DNA of 64,000 nt from Oncomelania hupensis (lineage: Eukaryota > Mollusca > Gastropoda > Littorinimorpha > Pomatiopsidae): the NCBI GenBank assembly GCA_036898135.1, contig CM072513.1, forward strand, positions 38,946,768 to 39,010,767, in the 5' to 3' direction. A program made the translations under genes and the position numbers. Below the pieces are notes generated by a model. It saw nothing but the letters and a program-made list of their open reading frames with translations, did no database searches and was not told the origin of the DNA. Positions 43,082 to 54,385 of the stretch are shown here, piece by piece; position 1 is the first letter of the stretch; every line of letters begins with the position of its first letter.

Positions 43082-46000
43082 TCACAAGAGCAAGAATTGT
43101 GACATTAAACACACATGATCAGAAGGCTGAACCTCATTTGGAATGCCCCCTACCCTCCTGAACTCATCAGAAGACATGTGCCCGTAGCGTCCTAACAACT
43201 TCAAGTTTCCATCCCTGATGTTCCTGATTCGCATTTCGCCTCTGACGTTTTCTGACTCCTTGCTGTCGACATTATAGAAGATGTAGTCCACTGTGCAATC
43301 AGCTCTGTTGTGATGTGTAGTCACCTCATGAGCCCGGAAGCCCAGGCGCTCAATACGGTGACGGTAGGCAGAGATGAGGTTCAGCGCGTGCCACAGCTGC
43401 CCTGTGTTGACTACCATGGGGATTTGACCACTTTCATCCGCTGATAATGTGTCTGCACTGTGCAGGTTAGTACCCACATCACTAGATGTAGCTGGTGCAC
43501 GGAAGTTCCACTGGATGTCTGTTGAAGAAGTGTCGACCAACGAGTTATTTGAGGACAGGACTGCACCGACCTGCAAAATACTGGCATCACAAGCCTGCAG
43601 CTCACTGGCACCGGCAACAATGTTTGCGGCATGTTCAAGTTGCACAGAGCCAGGGGACGTAGGGACTTCACTCTTCAACTTCTCAGCCTGAAGGTATTCA
43701 TTCAAGCGATCAACCACTGCAGTGTGGGTACTGACAATAGTCTGTGATGCCATAGTTTGAAGAGAAGAAGTTACGTTCCAGCAGTAAATTGCGCCCTGAT
43801 GCTCCTTCCGCTTGACCAGAAATCTCCTTGGTAAGGAGACCCTCATAGTCCAGTTGGCCACTGATGAGAAATTTGAACATAGCACTCTGAGGCTCCATAT
43901 TGAAGTCACCGGTCAGAATCACTGGGCAATACCTGCATCAACGTAATAAGAAATGTCACAGACCAAGTCTAACACATTTATAGATTCTGCATCATGTACA
44001 ACAAAATATTCCAAGATTATGGTATATATATTTGTGGTAAGTGGCTGAGTGGTTGTAAGCATGAACAGGTGCAAACCTGCTACAGACGTTTGTCTGGATT
44101 ACACTCTCCACCTTTTTGGGTATGGTAGTGAATTCTTGAAATTCTGGACAATGTAACCTTTTTTTTTCGGGGATGGAAGGGGGGGGGGGGGGGGGGGGGG
44201 AAGGAAGGGGGGGAAGAAAGGGGAGGGGGGAAGTAAGAAACTCTGGCATGTCTTAACAAAATCTTCAACATGGGTGACATACTTGTCCTTAAAAGCAGTA
44301 GACCCAGGGGATTGTTGTGAAGATCCAGAACCAATATATGCATGCTTGTCAATCTCTGCCAAAAGCACCATCAGCTGTGCTAGCTTGATGTCCCCTCGTT
44401 TTGGATTGAACAGCAAGTGAGTGTTGGCCACAACAATCTTGTCATCAAGGGATGGTACCTGTAAACAAAGCAACTGCATATCACAACACAGTGAGGTACA
44501 CCACACAGGCTATAGCATGTTAACCATACTACATCTCTCATCAAGTCTCAAGTTCTCATGTTATCTCTTCAATTTCAAGGTCTAAAACTCCCAAGCTTTT
44601 GTTTTAATCTCTTCCAGAGTGTCTAAACACCAATGATCTATGGTTTCCATTCTATTGATTTAGAAAATGTATGATCTCCTATTGTGCTGAAAACATGTAC
44701 TCACATACACTTGTGAATAAGGAATTAGTGATCGGAAAGCCTTAATTAAAGCGACTTAGAAGTAGGTAAGGCTGATATTTTTTCTACCTCATTTTCCGTT
44801 CGGATAGGATGTAGCTCCACCACGATGGCAATGTTATCTCGGTCCAGCAGGCCCCCACGGCAGTAGTTGACTGGTGTAGCTCTAAGAAGCTGAAACTTGT
44901 CTTTCTTCCACAACGTGACACAGCCATCATTTTTGTCACCGCTGCGCTTGACGTAACTACCTGTGTAACCTGCACAGAAAACCTTTACCATAAATTATAA
45001 TAACAGTGAAAATAAATTGTGATTCACTTTAAAAATTTAAACTTTTTGGTGATCTATACAAAAATGTTTAAAGTTAAACATGCCTGAGAATATGTGTTTA
45101 TAAGTGCAAATAAGAGCATCGAACTATTTTAGTATGCTATTCCCAGGTGGAAAAATGACATCTAAGAAGTAAAATACTCTTCTTCTTGTTCTTTGTTTTT
45201 ATCATCATCACCATCATCATCATCATCATCATCATTAGTATGACTGCGACAGATTTTCTCATGACATTTTGATAACAAGTTAGCAATTTCAAAACAATAT
45301 ATCTAAGCAAGAATTGTTCTGGCAAAGTGAAAACTCATGGTTATCATCGGGATGCTTTTCTTTGAATCCTGTTCAGTAGAGCTGGGTACCGTGGGTCAAA
45401 GTCGTACCGGTATTACCGCTGTATTTTTAGGTTGTATCAGTATTTCGTACCGGTATACCACGATTTTAAGTGTTACAATCAAATGGGATATGGCAGTGAC
45501 AATAGTGACCGAAGCAAAACAAAGATTATCATACACTTCAAAACAGTTTCAAAGAACCACATTTCCATAGAAACTGTAGCTTTATTATTGCTTGAACGCC
45601 TTCAAAACAAATGATGATAAATCACTGTTTAGAACATCAGCAAACTTTAAACCTCAAGATCAAAATAAAACAAAAACATTCAACGGGAAAGGTCTTTAAG
45701 AACTTTGGCGATTGGTACCATGCTCAAACACGTGGATAAGCTGCTGTTCTTATACGTTCTTCTTCAAGAACAACTGCCTATCCACGTGTTTGGGCTTTAG
45801 ACTCGCTCTCTGGGCGGACAAGATGTCGCCCACTGTTGCGTTATGTGTTGTCGAGATTTCCCAGTAAACCGGACCTTGGACACCCGCACCGGTATACCGT
45901 ACCGTCGCGTTTCCGAACCTGAATACAGTTACATACCGGTAAAACCGTCCAGCCCTACTGCTCAGTCACTCACTTATTACTAAGAATTGTTTGATATGGT

Positions 46001-49000
46001 GCTTTACAAGTCCAAAGAGCTGCTCAAGGCAATGCAAACTTCTTGACAGTTCCACACGTTTATAAATCTAAGAGTCTCAAGTGTCTCTGTATTCGCATAA
46101 TAAATGTTGTACTAGTATTTTGGTTTCACCATTACTGGAAAATAAGATGCAAGATGCGTTCACAATTAGATTTTTACCTAATCTCTGCAATCTGGGTTTC
46201 AGGTATTCATTAAAGTGCTCCCTGTGAACCTCCTGCATATTTAAAATCTGAAAAGGGAGCACACACAAAAAATGTAAGTCAAACTCAAAATAAAAGCTGC
46301 AACAATGAACACAATGCAAGATAAGATTGAGGGTGACAGGCAACACAAGTTACCTGTATCTACTTTTAATTTGAAACAGAAAAAAAAATTGATGGTATAA
46401 GTCATAAGTCATAAGTCATAATCTTTAATAATCCATAAAATGGAAATTACAATGTCGTCAAGGAAATCTTTCACTCAGCACAATTAAAAATATGATAAAA
46501 ACATACATGTAATATGCAACATTAAGGACGGCATGCTAACAATCAGGCAAAAGAGAAACACCACATACACTTATCTTTAGGCATGCATTATAGTTTTTTT
46601 TTTATAGCAATGGGAGTCAAAAAGTATATAACACATAGTAAGCAAAAGTAAACTACAATCATAAAAAGGGTGTAAAAGACTATTATTTAAGAATTTATAC
46701 ACATAAAAACATAAAAGTGTATTTTAGCATTAGAAAGAGCATACTGCACGTTAATTCTATAGTGCGGTAGTGAGTCCCTCCCAGGTGGGAATGCAGCTAG
46801 TCAGTATGTTAGTTAGTCGTGTGTTTTGTGTTTGCCCTATCTAATTGCTCGTTGTACATCTGAATGGCTGTCGGAATAAATGAATGTTTGTGCCTCGTCG
46901 TTTTCGTCTTTACTGCCCTATATCTACCACTTCTCTCTATCAACCTACTGGCAAATTCCATGTACAGAGGATGATCGCTGTCAGCCAGAATTGCTGTCGT
47001 TTTCTTCACTACCTGTCTCTTGTGAATAGTCTGTATGTCGTCTTGCTTACTCCCGACCACCCCACCTGCTTTCTTGATGATTTTGTCCAGTCTGTCTTTG
47101 TCTCTCTTTGTCACATTACCACCCCAGCAAGACAGGCCAAAGGTCATGACACTGCTGACAACAGATGTGAAAAACATTTGCAGTATTTTATGTGATATTT
47201 TGAAAGATCTTAATTTGCGCAGGCAATAGATACGGCTGTGTGTTTTGTTGACAATATGATCTAAGTTGTCGTTCCATGTCAATTTTTCATCTAAAACTAT
47301 TCCTAAGTATTTGTAACTTTTAACCCTTTCTACTGGTTGACCTTTAATCAAAATTTCATCAAAAACAACATTCTTGCGCCTAAAGTCAATTATAATTTCT
47401 TTGGTTTTTCCGACATTTAATTCAAGAAAATTGTTATCACAGAAAGAAACAAAACTGTCAATCTCTTGTCTGTATGTCGTGTCGTCGTCATCCGTAATCA
47501 GTCCTGCCATGCCAGTGTCGTCTGCAAATTTCACAATGGGGCATGTCACCTGAGTATGCCTACAATCAGAAGTATATAGACTAAAAAGAAAAGGTGATAA
47601 TACTGGAGTATGCAAGTATTAGCATTGTCTAGGTATAATGCCTCTATCAAATCTTTGTAGTTTGAGCAAAAAAACTTTCTATTCAATATTCAGCCTTACG
47701 AAATGTTCAACAATGTAGAAAATAAAGAAGATTAAAACACACAAACTGAATAAATAAATAAGAAGTAAACAAGACAACTAATAAGTATTGCTAATAAAAG
47801 AACTGACACAATCAGTCAGTCACAACTTACATCAGGATTATGGCAGGCAATCTCGGCGATGATTGTCCGTCTTCGATTGTTCCAGTCTAGAGACCTGCTG
47901 CATCCTCCAGTATATAGGTAATCATGGTTCTCCAGCAAGTCTTGGGACAGGATGTTGTACGACATGATCTTGAACTCTACAGGCTTGCGACCGTTTGGCG
48001 GATTAAGCTTGAAACTTGCTTTGTTGCGATACACTTCACCAAATGGGGTCCACTCCCACTGTCTTGGCAACCATTTCAGTTTGTCTTGGTAATCTGCAAC
48101 ATTTTCAAAATTAAGCTGAAATGCACTGCCCTGCACTACAAATCTGTAAGAAACTAAAGTTGTTACCTGATCTCGGATAGCTTAAATTTTACAGGGTGGA
48201 GAACAACTGAATCAAGAAATCTCTGAAATCCGTCCGGGGCCCAGCCCCGGTATTCGCCCCCTGGAAGAAAATGAATTTTGAAAGTAATTTAGGGCCTCTC
48301 CTGAAAGCAAAAAGCACAAAGTAAACATGAATAGAAACAACAACAACAAAAAAGTTAAGAATCTTGATTTGTAGGCTTAACAAAGTTTGAGGTCCACCAC
48401 TGTTACACACAAGCTCCACATTTCCAATTTTACTGGGCACACGTTTGTCTATTTTTTAGCTGTAAACAGGCAAGAATTTTTATAATTTTAGAGATATTTA
48501 GGGGTACGTTAGTAAAAACACTACATCTTAGGTATTAGTGACTAGTGTATAGATTTAAATGAAATAAAATGCAAAATGAACAGAAATAAATTCTCTTTTG
48601 ATTATCTACCTTTTTATACTTTTCTTGTCATGTCTTGTTTTGTATTACTCCATGTGTATACAAAAAAAAAGTTTTAAAAAGTCCTAACAAGCCCCTCCTC
48701 TTCTTCACTTTCATGCCAGTATGAAAGATCGTATGCATGCACACTACTGACACTAATTGTCTAATGTCAGTACCGATCTCTTCCTCCGACTCCAAGTCCA
48801 TTTCTCTAACTTTAATGTCTGATAAATGGAAGCCTGTAAACTCCCCTTCATCAGTCGAAAAATCCAAACCATCCATTTTAGACAAACACACAAGAAAATT
48901 TGAAAAAAAAAACATCGAAAAAACGAACGCCTCACAGAGAAAACTTGTGGAAATGCAGTCGAATGTTTTCACAACAGAATAAACCAGAAGTCAATTGCCG

Positions 49001-51245
49001 GAAGTCTCGCAATCTTTCAAACAACGTGAGAATATAACCACATGGTTGATACGGACGCTTTTGGACGTTTTGCCTGTTTAGACCTTCGGCTGCTTTGCCC
49101 AGTAAAGGGTAGCACTTAGCTTCTCACACTCGAAACTCAATACTGTTTTCTCGGAAATGGAAATGCCTTCCGCGGAAATCCGCGGATTCGCGGAAAATTC
49201 TCCACCCTGATTTTAGGATCAAGCACAAAACATTTGCTGATTTTGGCACATTCCCATTGTTCTAGATATGCAGTTTTATATATATATGCGAGTTTGTATA
49301 TACCAGTGATGTCATTTTCGTCGGCAAATCGGACATTCACCGATAAAATTCCAAAATGTTCGAAAGGGTCATGTTCTGATCGGCCCGCTGTCCTAAGGTT
49401 TTACGCCTCAATCAAAACACCCTTTGTTGTTTGCTTGTCTCATGCCCGTTTCGTTGTTATTGCTTCTGGCCATATTAATTTCCTATCGGATAAATAAAGG
49501 TGTTATGTGTTACTGTCGAACATCGTGTATCGGAAGCGCCAAGGAGATGACACATGCATCAGCAGAGAGAGTAACTCCCCTTGTTGCGAACGGCGTTTTT
49601 TTTTTGTTTTTGTTTTATGTGTTTGCATCAGGGATTCATTTAAGTCCACAGTTCAGTTGAAGAGTTTATTAGTCATCCATTCTAGTCATTTCATCAAGTT
49701 TTATAGTTTTGTTGTTAATAAATGTAAATTAACCTTTTTTCGTCAGTGTTCTGTGTGTGGAATTAGTTGCAACAATTTTGTAAGTCAAAATGATGGCCGA
49801 AAGATTTTAAAAATGTTCGAAAGGTTTGTGACTGAATTGGCAAAATGGTCTATGCTGAAAATTTGTAGCAAGATCACTTTTATACACACACACTATAACT
49901 AATAACGTATTCAGGAAAACGTTGTTTTTGAAGTGTTATTATAATATGTATTATATTATACCAAGCACAAAGCCAACTCTTACCTCAATGTTCCCAAGAT
50001 TTCAGTGTTTTACATATATATATCCTATGTGCAGTAACAAACCCTTCCTATCATTATAATATTATATTCGTCTTTTGTGACACTTTCACTTTCAGAGATA
50101 GACACTTACTTTCAGCCAAATAATCCTCAAAGTCCTCCAATTCTCCACCACCTTCAAGCATTTCATCCTCCCTGATCTCTCCCTCCTCCAACTCATCAGT
50201 TTGGCTGACAGCTGCAGGAAGCGGCGATTTCCTCTGAATCAGCTGCACATTTTGCATCGTTGAATATTGCAAAGTTGAGTATTCCTGTCTCTGCAGTGAT
50301 ATGATCTTTTCCCTCTTGGTCAATTTGAAAGCGTCTGTCTTTGTGAGGTCCTCAGACGCATCCACTGCATCAAACAGAACATGCTGTAGCAGAGCGTTGG
50401 ATGTGACCGTGTCAAGCGTTTGTGTAGAGTGATAAGTGCGGAATGAGGTAATATTTGGTGATGGAGTGGCAGAGAAGCGGCCAAAACTACCTGTTGGACT
50501 AGGTGCGGCCAGTGCAGACAAATCTGACAGAGGAGTCCGACATAAGGACTGAGGATTCAAGTAACCAATTGGTGATTGCAATATGGACAGTGGTGAGGCA
50601 GGCCTTGAGAGGGTCATAATAGGTGAAACCTGCCAGGCTGTTGTGCCCAGCACTTGCCCTGGCTGATGTGACAACTGGGATAAAACAGCTGCTGCCATAC
50701 TTGGCTTCAATTTACTGGGTAACGTCTGGCTGTCAGTTTCACCAATAGTCCCCAAATTCTCACTTTCTGTCAGTACAGTGAAGGTAAACTTTGAAGTGGA
50801 AGTTACATGATGCAGTTTTGTAGCAGACATTGTCTCAGCTTCTATCGATACTTTCGTTTCACTCTCTGCGTTATCTCCTGCACTTTCACGTTCGCTCGTT
50901 TCTGGTTTGAAGAGTTTGGGTGGGGATTCCTTGTCATTTTTCTCTTCTGAATTAGCGGTGCAGTCCTCCTCGAAAATCTTTGTGGATTCCAAACTTCGTT
51001 TCATTGCACTGGAAAAAGTGTGAAGACTTCCACCACTGCTTGGCATAAGTTGATTTTCAGTGCTGTAACTCAGCAAAGTCACCAGGGGAGACACGATCTT
51101 CCTCCTCTGAATCATGGAAGGAAGGCTGGAGAAGTGTGGAATGGAAGAAATGGAGGCTGGCGCTTGATAAAACAGTGTCTGTTGCTCTAAGCATTCCAGC
51201 TTCCACAATGCTGACTGGCAGTCCTTGCAGGATGACACCCCTTGC
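43082..51245 (-). CDS. ANGEL: ANGEL family endonuclease/exonuclease/phosphatase protein, frameshift in last exon
   Basis: There are six minus-strand exons: 51245-50110, 48135-47831, 46247-46178, 44969-44788, 44458-44283 and 43932-43082, with compatible phases. The first is a ~378-codon Ser/Pro-rich, low-complexity N-terminal region ending in an acidic patch. The fold of the CCR4/Nocturnin group follows: KIMSYNILSQDLL, ILNMQEVHREHF (catalytic Glu), LLDRDNIAIVVEL, VVANTHLLFNPKRGDIKLAQ, VILTGDFNMEP (Asp/Asn), then TVDYIFYN and QPSDHVCLMSQF (Asp/His). Human ANGEL1 and ANGEL2 act on RNA ends (2',3'-cyclic phosphatase activity). The last exon has one base too many near 43700-43745, so the GDFN half and the SDH half lie in different frames. 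A 5' exon upstream of 51245 is implied by phase but was not found. Introns hold a TIR element, a Rex1-like LINE and a hAT-like element. Confidence 0.9.
44178..44225. repeat. Poly-G tract with G-rich flank in ANGEL intron 5
   Basis: About 22 consecutive G residues, then GGAAGGAAGGGGGG-type sequence, ~60-100 bp beyond the exon 5 donor. It is C-rich in the transcript. Confidence 0.9.
45187..45237. repeat. (ATC)n-like microsatellite
   Basis: Repeated ATCATC units in ANGEL intron 3. Confidence 0.8.
45374..45960. mobile_element. hAT-like TIR element family F (CAGTAGRGCTGG ends) in ANGEL intron 3
   Basis: The ends are CAGTAGAGCTGGGTACCG and, inverted, CAGTAGGGCTGGACGG, with ACCGGTA motifs mirrored inside both ends. 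The target duplication is unclear: TGTTCA and TGCTCA lie at the edges if the first CA is counted as flank. The interior has a large imperfect hairpin (45724-45792) and no ORF. Confidence 0.72.
46397..47620 (-). mobile_element. Rex1-like LINE, 5'-truncated, in ANGEL intron 2
   Basis: A 268-codon minus-strand frame (47615 to 46809) encodes LSPFLFSLYTSDC, CPIVKFADDTGMAGLI (motif C), FCDNNFLELNVGKTKEIIID, VKSYKYLGIVLDEKLTW and a C-terminal RLDKIIKKAGGVVGSKQDD ... SFIPTAIQMYN region. The frame is uninterrupted. The 3' UTR ends in TATGACT tandem units (seen on plus as AGTCATAAGTCATAAGTCAT near 46400-46420). It is related to the plus-strand LINE at 21-22.4 kb but better preserved. Confidence 0.9.
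48192..49209. mobile_element. TIR element family C, copy 2, in ANGEL intron 1
   Basis: The ends CAGGGTGGAGAA and TTCTCCACCCTG and the whole interior match 36095-37191. The flanking ATTTTA (48186-48191 and 49210-49215) is an exact 6-bp target duplication. On the minus strand an acidic peptide (KMDGLDFSTDEGEFTGFH and on to DLESEEEIGTD) survives better here than in copy 1. The element ends only ~55 bp upstream of ANGEL exon 2. Confidence 0.88.
49216..50109. other. Rest of ANGEL intron 1
   Basis: No exon with valid splice sites and an open frame was found. A donor-like GAGGTAAGAG on the minus strand near 49985 lacks an open upstream frame. Confidence 0.35.
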
Positions 51246-52170
51246 CTACAAAACAAACAGCCAGACTATCAAATAAGTACATGTAATTTGTTAACATTTT
51301 GTAAATATTTAAAAAATATCCAATATTAATCTCATAAATGTATTTACTACTACTAGCAAAGACTTCTAATACCAAGGTGGTTTCATAATAATAATAATAA
51401 TGATGAGTTTTTATATAGCGGTTTATATAGGTTTACTTGTTCCGTTTCCCTAGCAAAATTCTAGCCTGATTATGTCCTTTGGTTTCTGCAGGCCAACTTT
51501 CCCTTTTCTACTTACCGATCTCTTCAAACTCATTCTATACACAGTGGCTGTTTTTTGTTTGTTTCATGGCTTGCTTGCTTGCTTACCTTTTCAGCCTTTT
51601 ATTTTAAGTACAAGTTGCGACTCAAGTTTTAACAAGTTAAAGCATTCAATAATCATTAGATCTATCGCAACAATGTTTTGTTTGTTTCTAATAATTCAAG
51701 TATTCATTGTTCATCCTGACATAATTAAAAGTCATAATAATAATAACAATCAAACAGTGTGGAAGAGCAAAATGGATGAAAAAAGAGGGTGAAGTGTAAA
51801 ATAGCTTCTTTTTTTCTGTGCTAAGATCTCGGTGTTAATCTTTGTAAGTTGATGTGACTAAATCAATGAATGTGATAGGGATAATGATTGTTGTTGTTAT
51901 TATCATCATTATTGTAGTTGCTGTTGGTTTAATTTCTTTTAACTAATTCAGATTTTAATTGTATATTATGAAATAATATTTAATCTTCTGCAGTGGTTTC
52001 AATTTGTGAATTTTTGCAGAGAGGTCATTAAGATGTTAATGTTAAAATGCTCTCGTTTCCTTTCTTTGGAGGGGTTAAGGATTTTGGAGGGTGTTGAAGT
52101 GGAAGAGAGGGCTGGGGTGTGGTGGGGTGGTGTTCCCCCCCTCCCCCATCACTTTACCATTTGCATGTTA
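51246..52170. other. Region upstream of the first ANGEL exon found
   Basis: It contains an ATAATAATAATAAT run followed by a TATATAGCGG tail signature at 51388-51425 (as at 8.4 kb, a LINE/SINE 3' end) and AT-rich DNA. No exon is recognised. Confidence 0.35.
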
Positions 52171-52180
52171 GAATAGATGC

Positions 52181-52249
52181 ATGTCTTGTTCAAGGGCCCT
52201 TGAATCCCCTTGAAAATAGCCAAATTCCCCTTTTTTTTAAGCAGCCACC
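52181..52249 (-). mobile_element. MITE family G, partial copy in inverted orientation
   Basis: On the minus strand it begins CAGGGTGGCTGCTT and runs through GGCTATTTTCAAGG and GATTCAAGGGCCCTTGAAC to AAGACAT. The same ~48 bp lie on the plus strand at 52608-52655. Confidence 0.6.
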
Positions 52250-52599
52250 CTGCATATTCAGATTTCGATAACCACAAAAGATTCAACACACACTCGCCTC
52301 CAGGCATTTTTACCCCTTCAGTAAGCATTTTCGTACTTTCTGTACACAGAGCGGAAGAACGAAGAATATACATGTACCGAGAACTGCGCATGCGCGACAG
52401 CAAGGAAATGAACAATTTCCAGTGGAGGTTATTTCCCTTATCATTAGCAGACAACAAAAGTTGCGATCGTCGAACAACACAAATAATATTATAATTTTTG
52501 TTTTATTAATTTTTATTTTTCAATGGCTTTTTTGAAAACTTGATAATAAAATCTCTAGGTCAAGCAATGGAACACTGGTTAAAATTTCAAGTTTTCAAG

Positions 52600-52693
52600 G
52601 AGCTGAGGCAATTTGGCTATTTTCAAGGAGATTCAAGGGCCCTTGAACAAGACATGGAAAAATTCAAGGAGGTTCAAGGATCGTACGAACCCT
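52600..52693 (+). mobile_element. MITE family G, second copy (3' end GTACGAACCCTG)
   Basis: AATTTGGCTATTTTCAAGG, GATTCAAGGGCCCTTGAAC, AAGACATGG, then AATTCAAGGAGGTTCAAGG and an end GATCGTACGAACCCTG, the mirror of a CAGGGTTCGTACG terminus common to short hAT-like elements. Confidence 0.6.
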
Positions 52694-52694
52694 G

Positions 52695-53240
52695 TTGACG
52701 ATGCAATTAACAAAAGTGCAGATTCAGCAGTTGGACCGGATGATGTGCATTATCAATTTCTACGACATTTAACAAGGTACTCACGGTCTCAACTGCTGGA
52801 CATCTTCAATCAGATTTGGATCACTGGCACCTTTCCTCCCTCTTGGAGAAAGGCCATTATTGTACCCATTCCTAAACCTGGCAAAGACCATACTAATCCA
52901 ACAAACTATACAGACCAATAGCCTTAACGTCTTGTTTATGCAAGACGCTGGAAAGAATGGTTTATTTCCGTTTACTGTGGTATCTGGAAACAAATAATAT
53001 ATTATCCAACACTCAGTGTGGCTTTCGAAGTGGTCGAAGTACTGTTGACCACCTGGTGCGACTGGAAACTTTTATCTGTAACGCGTTCGTCCAGGGTGAA
53101 CATGTCGTAGCCATCATGTTTGATTTGGAAAAAGCCTATGATACCACATGAAAATATGGCATTCTTTCAGATTTACAACTAAATGGGTTTGAAGGGACAT
53201 ACCTTTGTTTGTATCCAATTTTCTAACGGACAAAATATAA
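52695..53240 (+). pseudogene. I-like non-LTR RT fragment
   Basis: The plus strand reads VGPDDVHYQFLRHL, FNQIWITGTFPPSWRKA, IIVPIPKPGKDHTNPTNY, then (other frame) LSNTQCGFRSGRSTVDHLV and VAIMFDLEKAYDTT (motif A). A frameshift near 52915 and a stop right after motif A inactivate it. Motifs B and C are missing. Confidence 0.85.
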
Positions 53241-53765
53241 CTAACCTTTGGGAAAGCAGAAAAACGACAGTCCTCTGCAATCACTTTCCTCTGCATTCAC
53301 CACTTTTTTTTTTTTTTTTTTTTGGTGCATTTCACAGCGCAATAAAATTCTTTTTCACGTTTGCATTTTTAGCCTGCAGAAACTAAGAGACGTAAATTGG
53401 CCTCGTACCTACAAAATCAAGCGAGTAAACCATCTTGGTATTAAAAGTCTTTGCTACTAATTATACTACTAGTACTACTACTACTAGTACTAGTAGTAGT
53501 AGTAAGTAAATAACAACAAAATTAGTATAAGTATACTGACTGACAAACCACAACTAAAATACAAAACACAGAAACAATCTACATTAGAAAATTATGCGAT
53601 CAGTCATCCCTTATGTCTAAACCAGGTCAATACCAATTTCTTAGAATTACTCTTACAAATAAAGTTGAAATAATTAGCTATAAAGTATTACTGTCTACAA
53701 TAACACATTAACAGTAGAAGTAAATTTGCACAACATCAAATGTAATAAATGTAACACAATCACCA
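53241..53765. other. Unassigned spacer with CTAGTA simple repeats
   Basis: A poly-T (53306-53325) and an ACTACTAGTAGTA palindromic run at 53461-53505. No gene. Confidence 0.35.
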
Positions 53766-53767
53766 TG

Positions 53768-54385
53768 AAATATGGACCGCAGTTGGCTCAGTGGTATGAT
53801 ATGCCAAAATAATTTAACCATTGAATGTCGAACGATAACTACATTGCAGCCTATACTGACAGTGATTCAAAGCCGACTGACAGCCTGGAGTGCCGAACCC
53901 CCAAAAACTAATATGGCAGACTGTGTGAAACACTGTTGGCCGAGTGGTGTACTCAGCGGCTAAAACTGTTGAAGCATTGAATGTCAAGCGATAACATCAC
54001 AGAATGTGCGGTCTGGGGTTCGAAGCTGGTCAACATCCTGAAGTGCCGAAACAAAAATAACATGACCTTGAGACACCGCACCCCTACTCCTTTGGATCAT
54101 GGATGATTATTATAGCCCTGGGTCTAGTTTGTGCACTCACTCATGGCACAGACTTCAAAGATCCTGACATTGATGTCCTAGAGGGCTGAGTGTCAGCTAC
54201 ACAAATACACCCAGCCAGCACTATGTCCATTCACCCTCATGCTCCTCACCCAGGATTGTGATCAGTTCTGGGCATCAGACTATTTGCAAGTGGGCGTCTT
54301 GGGCTGTATGAGTTAAATCCTCTATCAGCTCCTTGAGCAGCTCTTGAAGCTAAAAAAAGCGCTATATTATAATTATAAGCATGAT
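53768..54385 (+). mobile_element. tRNA-derived SINE-like block
   Basis: A tRNA-like head with GTTGGCCGAGTGGTGTAC (A-box-like, Leu/Ser type) near 53935 and GGGGTTCGAAGCTGG (B-box) near 54015. A related half-copy begins at 53768 (GCAGTTGGCTCAGTGG). The 3' part has GGGCGTCTTGGGC, TCCTTGAGCAGCTCTTGAAG and AAAAAAGCGCTATAT, the same tail as the SINE at 17 kb. Confidence 0.68.

Noticed and set aside
44101..44352. Pro/Ser-rich ORFs beside the poly-G tract
   Set aside because: Low-complexity translation of the poly-C strand in an ANGEL intron. The exon ends at a good donor at 44283.
49940..50035. Extra ANGEL exon between exons 1 and 2
   Set aside because: A donor-like site exists, but every frame leading to it has a stop before an acceptor, and exons 1 and 2 already join in phase using the TAG acceptor at 48136.
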